A stretch of DNA of 64,000 nt from Bugula neritina (lineage: Eukaryota; Bryozoa; Gymnolaemata; Cheilostomatida; Bugulidae), in contig OZ037766.1 of the NCBI GenBank assembly GCA_964035545.1, positions 1,421,501-1,485,500 of the forward strand, in the 5' to 3' direction. Each line of letters starts with the position of its first letter. Position 1 is the first letter of the stretch. A program made the position numbers and the translations under genes. The notes under the pieces were generated by a model. It saw only the letters and a list, made by a program, of their open reading frames with translations, had not been told where the DNA came from and made no database searches. This document shows positions 58,601-64,000 of the stretch, piece after piece.

Positions 58601-60369
58601 AACGGTTACTAGTAGAAGTAGTAAACAGTTACTAGTAGAAGTAGTAAACAGTTACTAGTAGAAGTAGTAAACGGTTACTAGTAGAAGTTATGACTTTGTG
58701 TTACAGAAACATTGGCTTAGACTAAGAAACCTGACTGTGCGGCTGATAGCCACCTCAGTCTACGTCGTAGCCGGGGTGGCTAGCGGGTCCCCCACCCTCC
58801 CAGACTTACTGAAGCATTTAGTGAAGGACTATTCTGAGCAGCTCTCTCTGTGGAAACAGCAGCAGGTTCCCCAGGTACCCCAGCTACTCTCTCTTACAAG
58901 TCGACCTTGACCTTTGTGCACTTCTATTGGTGTTGACATGTTTGACACTGCCCGCAGGTTCCCCGTTTCACCACTCTACACACAAGGCTAGTGCAGCAGA
59001 CACAGTCCAATCACCTGCAACTTCTCCTTGACCTCGTCACCGCTGTCGTCAGAGTTATCGATGTTAGCATGAGCGGCAGCAAGGAAGAGGGTAAGTTCTA
59101 CACAGTAGTTATTGAGAAGACAACGCCTAGTTCTGAAAACAGATTATATTTTCTCGAAGTTTCTCTCTTGTTGTTGCAGAAGGCAGTGTTGAGGAGCTCT
59201 TCACGCAGCTGTCGGACAAACTATCCTCAGGCGTCAAGTCAGTTAGCTCTGAGGCTAAAGAGGCAAAGACTAGCCTTAGAGACATGACCAAACACATATC
59301 AGACTTGAGCTCTCTCGCAGAGGTGAGACGTCGCGGGGAAAGGCCGTCTGTTTGTGTTTCCTGTTTTCTACACAAGCCTTGCGTAGTTATCACGTGTTGG
59401 AATTCTTTAGTAGTTTGTTAGAAATAGACACACGCAGGTAATTGCTGTACTTCTTACTTTTAGCTGCTGAGTTTCGCTACAATATTAGTCAGTGTTCTTT
59501 GGAAACTGTATCTCCCGGTTAGGCAGGCTGCAAACCCCAGGAAGAAAAAGCATGGAGGGCAAAGCAAGCCAGCAGTGCCCAAGGCTATGGTTTGTATTGT
59601 TCTGCCATTATACCGGAGTAGGGTGTGTCTTGTATATGCTCTGTTACAGTATATGCATTCAACAGTATATGTACAAAGCTAAAGAACAATGAAAGAATAT
59701 TACTCTATATAAGTTTTATATTTCTCTATTATATTACCATATTGTACTTGTCATTCACTCTACTTCAACTATTATTGAATCATATTATATTCTGGTAATG
59801 TATTATTGTGTGATATTATTATATTACTCTATGATAACATTATATTACTGTATTATAATATTATGTTATTGTATATTATATGATAATACTATATGATAAT
59901 ATTATATTACAGATGAGCTCACACTCTCAACTCAAGCAACTTGTTAATCATCTGCAGAGTTTAATTCAAAGTGTTTCTCTACTAACTGTCCCAGAATCCT
60001 CTGAATCTTTGCTCAGTCGCATGAGTTCTCTCACCTTGTCACACCCGTCTAGCCCAGCTGACTCACCTAGCCCAGCGGATTCACCTAGCCCAGCTGATCC
60101 AGCTAGCTCAGCTGACTCCTCTAAGGTATGCTTATATGCATTGATATGAAGTCATTGTATCTGTTTTTGAATTTCTAATTTATTTTTTTCAAGCTGATTG
60201 TTGTACTTTTTCATCAACTTTGGTTTTCAAATATGAGTTGTATTTCCAGACGGAGTTTACTGCCCTTGTCTCTAAGAACATTTCACTCAGCTACGAGAAA
60301 ACTGCGAGAGAGATCCACGCTCTACTGGCCAATAAGAAGCTCTTCCTTGACTCTGTGATTACATCATGA
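49654..60369 (+). CDS. NAA25: NAA25, auxiliary subunit of N-terminal acetyltransferase B
   Basis: TPR-type scaffold of NatB (with NAA20), which acetylates Met-Asp/Glu/Asn/Gln N termini at the ribosome. Twenty-one exons: 49654-49738, 50721-50806, 51457-51595, 52100-52296, 53062-53167, 53733-53925, 54234-54383, 54582-54739, 55101-55297, 55511-55646, 55904-56107, 56254-56323, 56480-56627, 57663-57819, 58148-58257, 58707-58874, 58958-59090, 59180-59322, 59464-59589, 59913-60125, 60250-60369. They sum to 3039 nt, 1012 residues (human 972). Matches to human include NPYYYWSIMSLILQ, YCQMFGNKPCCYKDL, LLAAHHLIDVYEETG, IVWDDLRDNREL and SVLWKLYLPVRQ before a Lys-rich stretch. Helical TPR-like repeats dominate the first two thirds. 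A Ser/Pro/Asp repeat (SPADSPSPADSPSPADP) in exon 20 is a lineage extra. The exon 16 donor may instead be at 58865. AATAAA lies at 60533-60538. Confidence 0.96.
50035..50165. repeat. Simple ATTAGT/ATTACT repeat
   Basis: Imperfect TATTAGTATTACTATTAGTA units in the first NAA25 intron. Confidence 0.8.
51595..51868 (+). repeat. CTACTTACTC minisatellite beginning at the NAA25 exon 3 donor
   Basis: Roughly 11-12-bp units (TACTTACTCC) start within 15 bp of donor AAGT|gtaagt and continue about 260 bp. Confidence 0.9.
51966..52093 (+). repeat. ATCTACTCTAT repeat
   Basis: About 12-bp units up to the acceptor of exon 52100-52296. Confidence 0.85.
52284..52462 (+). repeat. 23-bp repeat of NAA25 exon 4 end plus splice donor, about 8 copies
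   Basis: Unit TTATTCTCCAGGTATGCTCT then GCT contains the exon end (TTCTCCAG) and donor (gtatgc). The first copy is the real junction at 52296; the array stays open in the exon frame to 52509. Confidence 0.92.
52686..53061 (+). repeat. 42-bp repeat ending in acceptor-like sequence, 8 copies
   Basis: Units end TGTTCCCTTCTGATTAG; the real acceptor after the last unit is tgtattctcttctgatttcag. The array runs into exon 53062-53167. Confidence 0.92.
53168..53745 (+). repeat. 22-bp minisatellite filling NAA25 intron 5 and carrying its 3' splice site, about 26 copies
   Basis: Unit ACTATACTGTAGAGGTTGTG then TT. The chosen acceptor ctgtag|AGGTTGTGTTACTG at 53733 lies in the last unit, so the first codons of exon 6 are repeat-derived. 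Confidence 0.93.
55008..55100 (+). repeat. About 29-bp repeat leading into the NAA25 exon 9 acceptor, 4 copies
   Basis: Units CTGTCAGCTGAAGGCGTGTT; the last unit is followed directly by the acceptor actgccgttacag. Confidence 0.8.
55299..55406 (+). repeat. 15-bp repeat starting at the NAA25 exon 9 donor, about 7 copies
   Basis: Unit GACATAGTACGTGTT begins six to eight bases after the donor GAT|gtgagt. Confidence 0.88.
57008..57660 (+). repeat. 17-bp minisatellite, about 38 copies, NAA25 intron 13
   Basis: Unit CTGTATAGTCTGAGTAA, identical to the first 17 bp of the RNASEH2A intron 4 unit. The array ends in the acceptor gagtaactgttcag. Confidence 0.95.
58300..58692 (+). repeat. 22-bp minisatellite, about 17 copies, NAA25 intron 15
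   Basis: Unit GTAAACAGTTACTAGTAGAA then GTA, filling most of the intron between exons 58148-58257 and 58707-58874. Confidence 0.93.
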
Positions 60370-60949
60370 AGAAGTAAGACTAGGATATGACATTGCCTGG
60401 TAACAATGTGCTACACTAATGGGTGATATTACATGGGAACACTTCTACAAACATTGTTATGAGTAGAAATGGTTTCATCTGGTGGCTGCTATAGTGAAAG
60501 AGTACTGGAGGTACCAGCTTGGTAACATTACAAATAAACTCAATAGTACGTCTTCCTGAATAGTACGTTTATCCAAACAACTTATGGTGTTCAGATTTAC
60601 CTGATCAAATATCTTTAGTGTGCTAGTCTATTGGCTTTAAATTTGTGTATTTGTTGAGAACAAGAACTTTTAGTGTGTTGTCAAAGTAAATGCAGACTAA
60701 GTCATGCATTATCCAATAGTCATTCACCTTCCAAATGTTTGTTTTATTTTGATTTCAGTGTTTTTATTGTAAATATTTTGTTGTTTGAGTCAAGTTATAT
60801 ATGAACAAGCTTTTCTTCAAAATAATTTGTTGGAAATTATAGGCAATACACATGTTTTAATGTTACTTAGAAATGTATAATTAAATACTTGAATCTGGAA
60901 AATAATTTGGAATAATAAATATCTAATAGTGACAATCATTGGTGTTAGT
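60370..60949. other. Convergent 3' UTRs of NAA25 and CFAP299
   Basis: Plus-strand AATAAA at 60533-60538 for NAA25; minus-strand AATAAA (TTTATT) at 60743-60748 and about 60763 for CFAP299. The two transcripts need not overlap. No other feature. Confidence 0.7.
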
Positions 60950-63693
60950 TTATGTCTTCCTACGCGTTATGTGATCGTAAATTACTATTTGAATGTACTT
61001 GGGGGAGTCGAGAACCACCCGCGTTGAATTGTCCCCGGGTGCAGATTTTGGGTCTACGTTTAGTATTTTCCTGTCTCGTTTGTTTTTGAAGAGGAGGCCT
61101 GAGGCGTTCTCAGCAATCACCTGGTAGTTGGGTGTCGGGTTGGACGTGGAGGTTTGAGTCTCCCAGTTGTAGAAACTGTAAAAGTGGATCAGCTAAACAT
61201 GTATCGTGTGAAAATAAATAATTATATACATATTCTTGCTTTAAGATTTTATACCAGATTGTTGGTATTGAGCACACATGGTTATGTTATTGTTTTATCA
61301 GCAAATTACAAACACTGAATGTGTAAATACCCTGTGCTCACCTTAAGTCTGAAGGTTTGGGTAGTAGTCGTTTCTTCCCGCTAAAGTACTGCTCGAAGTC
61401 CTCGGTTTTTAGTCTATGAGCGTAGTCTATATAGCCTGAGATCTCTTGTCCCCTTGAGTTCTTGTCTCTTATGAACACTATAGACTACAACATGACATGT
61501 TATTGGCATTCAAGTCGTAGTGATGTGGCAAATTGGGTAGGAGAGATGTAATCATAATTTCATTATGCAGAGAGTAATTTAATTAAAATCGGAAATAATA
61601 AAATATAGTTCATGTACATACAGAGAAATTGTTTCAAATACTCTCAACACTGGAATAAATCAATCAATAGATCAATATACACTTACGGTCATCTTGCCAC
61701 TTCTGTTGGACTCTTCCCTATTAGCTAGGGCTTTTAGAAATGGATCTTTAATATCTTTACCTTGGTGGGCAAGTTGTCTGCAATTTCAATAGGAAAACAT
61801 TTTATAACTGCTTTTGCTAGGCTTTCAATTATATTCCAGTAAAAACTGGCAACTGTGAAAAATAAATTTTATACTATAGAAAAAGTAGAATGACTATTCC
61901 GTAGTGAATACAGACAAGAGAACTAAAGTTAAAGCTTGTGAATAGTTCCCACAAGTGAAATGGAGAATAGTACCAGAAGGGAGGGAGTCAAACGGAAAGA
62001 GCTGAGGTAGTGAGAAGAAGAATTGATAAGAGGATAAAGAGAGTGATGTAATACTACCAGAAATGTATTGTGGAATAAAAGCACTGTCAGTTAAACTATA
62101 AATAAAAAGCAATCTTGAGGCAGGAGCAAGCAAAAACCATTTGGGTAAGTGAATATATAATGTTGAATAAAATAAGTGATGAGAAGTTGCAAGACAGAGG
62201 GGGTAGTATGGCAAGACAGAGGGTGTAGTATGGCAAGACAGATCGGAGGTAGTATGGCTAGACAGAGGGTGTAGTATGGCAAGACAGAGGGTGTAGTATG
62301 GCAAGACAGAGGGTGTAGTATGGCAAGACAGATGGTGTAGTATGGCTAGACAGAGGGTGTAGTATGGCAAGACAGAGGGTGTAGTATGGTAAGACAGAGG
62401 GGGTAGTATGGCTAGACAGAGAGTGTAGCATGGCAAGACAGATGGTGTAGTATGGCTAGACAGAGGGGGTAGTATGGCAAGACAGAGGGTGTAGTATGGC
62501 AAGACAGATGGTGTAGTATGGCAAGACAGAGGGTGTAGTATGGCAAGACAGAGGGTGTAGTATGGCAAGACAAAGGGGGTAGTATGGCTAGACAGAGAGT
62601 GTAGCATGGCAAGACAGATGGTGTAGTATGGCTAGACAGAGGGGGTAGTATGGCAAGACAGAGGGGGTAGTATGACAAGACAGAGGGTGTAGTATGGCAA
62701 GACAGAGGGTGTATTATGGCAAAGCAAAGGGGGTAGTATGGCAAGACAGAGGGTGTAGTTTGGCAAGACAGAGGGTGTAGTATGGCAAGACAGATCGGGG
62801 GTAGTATGGCAAGACAGATAGTCTGGACAAGAGAATAAAGGAGCTAACACTGAGTTGTAATACAAGCAATGTGCATGACGGTGCCAGTAGGGGGGGTTAT
62901 AAGAGGACAGTCAAAGAGAAAGTAGGAAACAACCCAAAAGGAAATGAAAGGTTTGATGTAGAAAAAGACTACAGCAAGAAAATGTTACAAGATTTACCAA
63001 ACAAGTGGTGCAACACTTACTGACAGTAACAGAAATCCACAAAAAGTGGGAGGAGCTTAAAAGACAGTTGAATTATGGCAGTATGAGAGGGAAAGCTGAA
63101 ACTGCATAGAAATAACCAGGTATGGAAAGACTCACTTTGTTTTATTACGTTGTGCAAGACGAGAAGCTTCTGCTTGTTGCTTTCTCGCTTCAAATTCTTC
63201 TCTCTTTAATACTTCTCCACTACCTCGATATCCTAATTCAACTAATTGTCTAGCAAGCTCTTCATCCTAATAGCAAAGGTTAAAGAAAAAAATAAAATAC
63301 TTTGAAGTCACGAAAATGTTTCTTATAAAATCATTTATTTGCTTACCCTATCTTATGTTTGTAATGACATGCAATATGAATAAACTTATAAACATGTTTC
63401 TCGTTTGATGCAAGCAAGTTTTGTTATCTTCAACTTGTACTTTTCAAATTCTTTGAGATTTTAAATCAGACAGTTTAAATGTTTGTTTGACAGCTTTACC
63501 TCTAATTAAAACTTAAAAATACATATAGCTTATACCTACAGAGTACAGATTTAGTCATTTACTGATGAGTGATTTCTGATCATACCTCTAAATAAAAAAG
63601 ATCCAATGGTGTGATTTGAGAGTCTAAAAACTGTTCATAAGTTTCGAATTCTGTTATGACATTGTCTGTACCAGTAGGAGCATCGTCGTCCAT
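60950..63693 (-). CDS. CFAP299: CFAP299 (C4orf22) cilia- and flagella-associated protein
   Basis: Conserved ciliary/spermatogenesis protein of unclear biochemical role. Exons (minus): 63586-63693, 63136-63266, 61687-61777, 61342-61484, 60950-61175 (stop TAA 60950-60952); 699 nt, 232 residues versus 233 in human. Very strong matches: [42 protein letters not shown]-like [71 protein letters not shown] and [20 protein letters not shown], ending DHITRRKT. No transmembrane or catalytic motif is seen. The second intron carries a long 22-bp minisatellite. A CRE-like TGACGTA lies about 145 bp upstream. Confidence 0.97.
62183..62822. repeat. 22-bp minisatellite, about 29 copies, CFAP299 intron 2
   Basis: Unit GTAGTATGGCAAGACAGAGG then GT, with GCTAGACAG and ATCGG variants. 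Confidence 0.95.
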
Positions 63694-64000
63694 TGTTTCA
63701 CAACTCTTGGAATGTTATTTTTGCAGAAACAAGTGGTGTATGCCTAGCAAGTATAGTTGATAATTATGGTTGCAGCAATAATACTCATTTCTTGCTTTAA
63801 CCGCTTTACTCAGTCAACAAATTAATGTGTCTGCGCTACGTCACACTAGCATTGATTTGTATAAAAAAAAATATTAGATTATATTTTTATTTTTCATAAA
63901 TAAAGAAAACATTTTAAATTAATATTTCAATGTTTTTGTACAAAATTATTAAATAAATAAGTAAATAAATACCGTTTCAGGGTGTATGTGCACCAATATT
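63694..64000. other. CFAP299 upstream region to window end
   Basis: Contains TACGTCAC at 63837-63844 (GTGACGTA on the gene strand, a CRE half-variant) and AT-rich sequence to the right. No further gene is visible. Confidence 0.5.

Noticed and set aside
61894-62865. Open frames rich in [11 protein letters not shown] repeats
   Set aside because: Translation of the 22-bp minisatellite in CFAP299 intron 2, with no splice or family support.
63768-63782. RFX X-box-like GTTGCAGCAAT upstream of CFAP299
   Set aside because: It lacks the full GTTRCC/GGYAAC halves; too degenerate to claim as a ciliary promoter element.

Overview
The window is a gene-dense piece of an animal nuclear genome: AT-rich, with spliced GT-AG genes, 3' AATAAA signals, one deleted mariner element and a tRNA-derived SINE. 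Gene content is bilaterian. Short dispersed motifs of the form AAGGGGAnACAACTC recall the AAGGGAGATAACTC motif scattered through many mollusc genomes, so I favour a mollusc or other lophotrochozoan. This is inference; no species can be named. All gene models below were spliced by hand, and unless noted every exon phase closes.

Layout, left to right. (1) 240-3517 (+): the 3' part of a single-pass receptor, possibly cytokine-receptor-like. (2) 5691-9459 (-): a complete PP2C phosphatase of the PPM1E/PPM1F type. (3) 10754-12229 (-): a two-exon gene for a 55-residue secreted four-cysteine peptide, whose intron holds an unbroken (CA)n tract of about 800 bp. (4) 14104-21026 (-): a complete arylsulfatase B-type gene with two duplicated exon pairs that look mutually exclusive. 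(5) 22390-23889 (+): TMEM115. (6) 25519-30056 (-): cystinosin. (7) 31311-34191 (+): ARL3. (8) 35616-43590 (-): pyruvate dehydrogenase E2 (DLAT). (9) 44368-49508 (-): RNASEH2A, divergent at 145 bp from (10) 49654-60369 (+): NAA25. (11) 60950-63693 (-): CFAP299, convergent with NAA25.

The genes are mostly unrelated housekeeping neighbours: lysosome (sulfatase, cystinosin), Golgi (TMEM115), cilium (ARL3, CFAP299), mitochondrion (DLAT), genome maintenance (RNASEH2A), N-terminal acetylation (NAA25) and signalling (PPM1). No operon-like cooperation is evident.

The unusual feature is the introns. A large share carry minisatellites of 11-47 bp units. Many arrays start exactly at an exon edge, and in at least nine cases the repeat unit itself contains the splice junction (exon end plus 5' splice site, or 3' splice site plus exon start), giving 2-26 tandem copies of the junction. 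Several introns are almost wholly array. Two genes (RNASEH2A and NAA25) share the same array core in the same sense orientation. The splice-junction arrays, the double mutually-exclusive-exon sulfatase and the small cysteine-rich secreted peptide are the observations most worth following.
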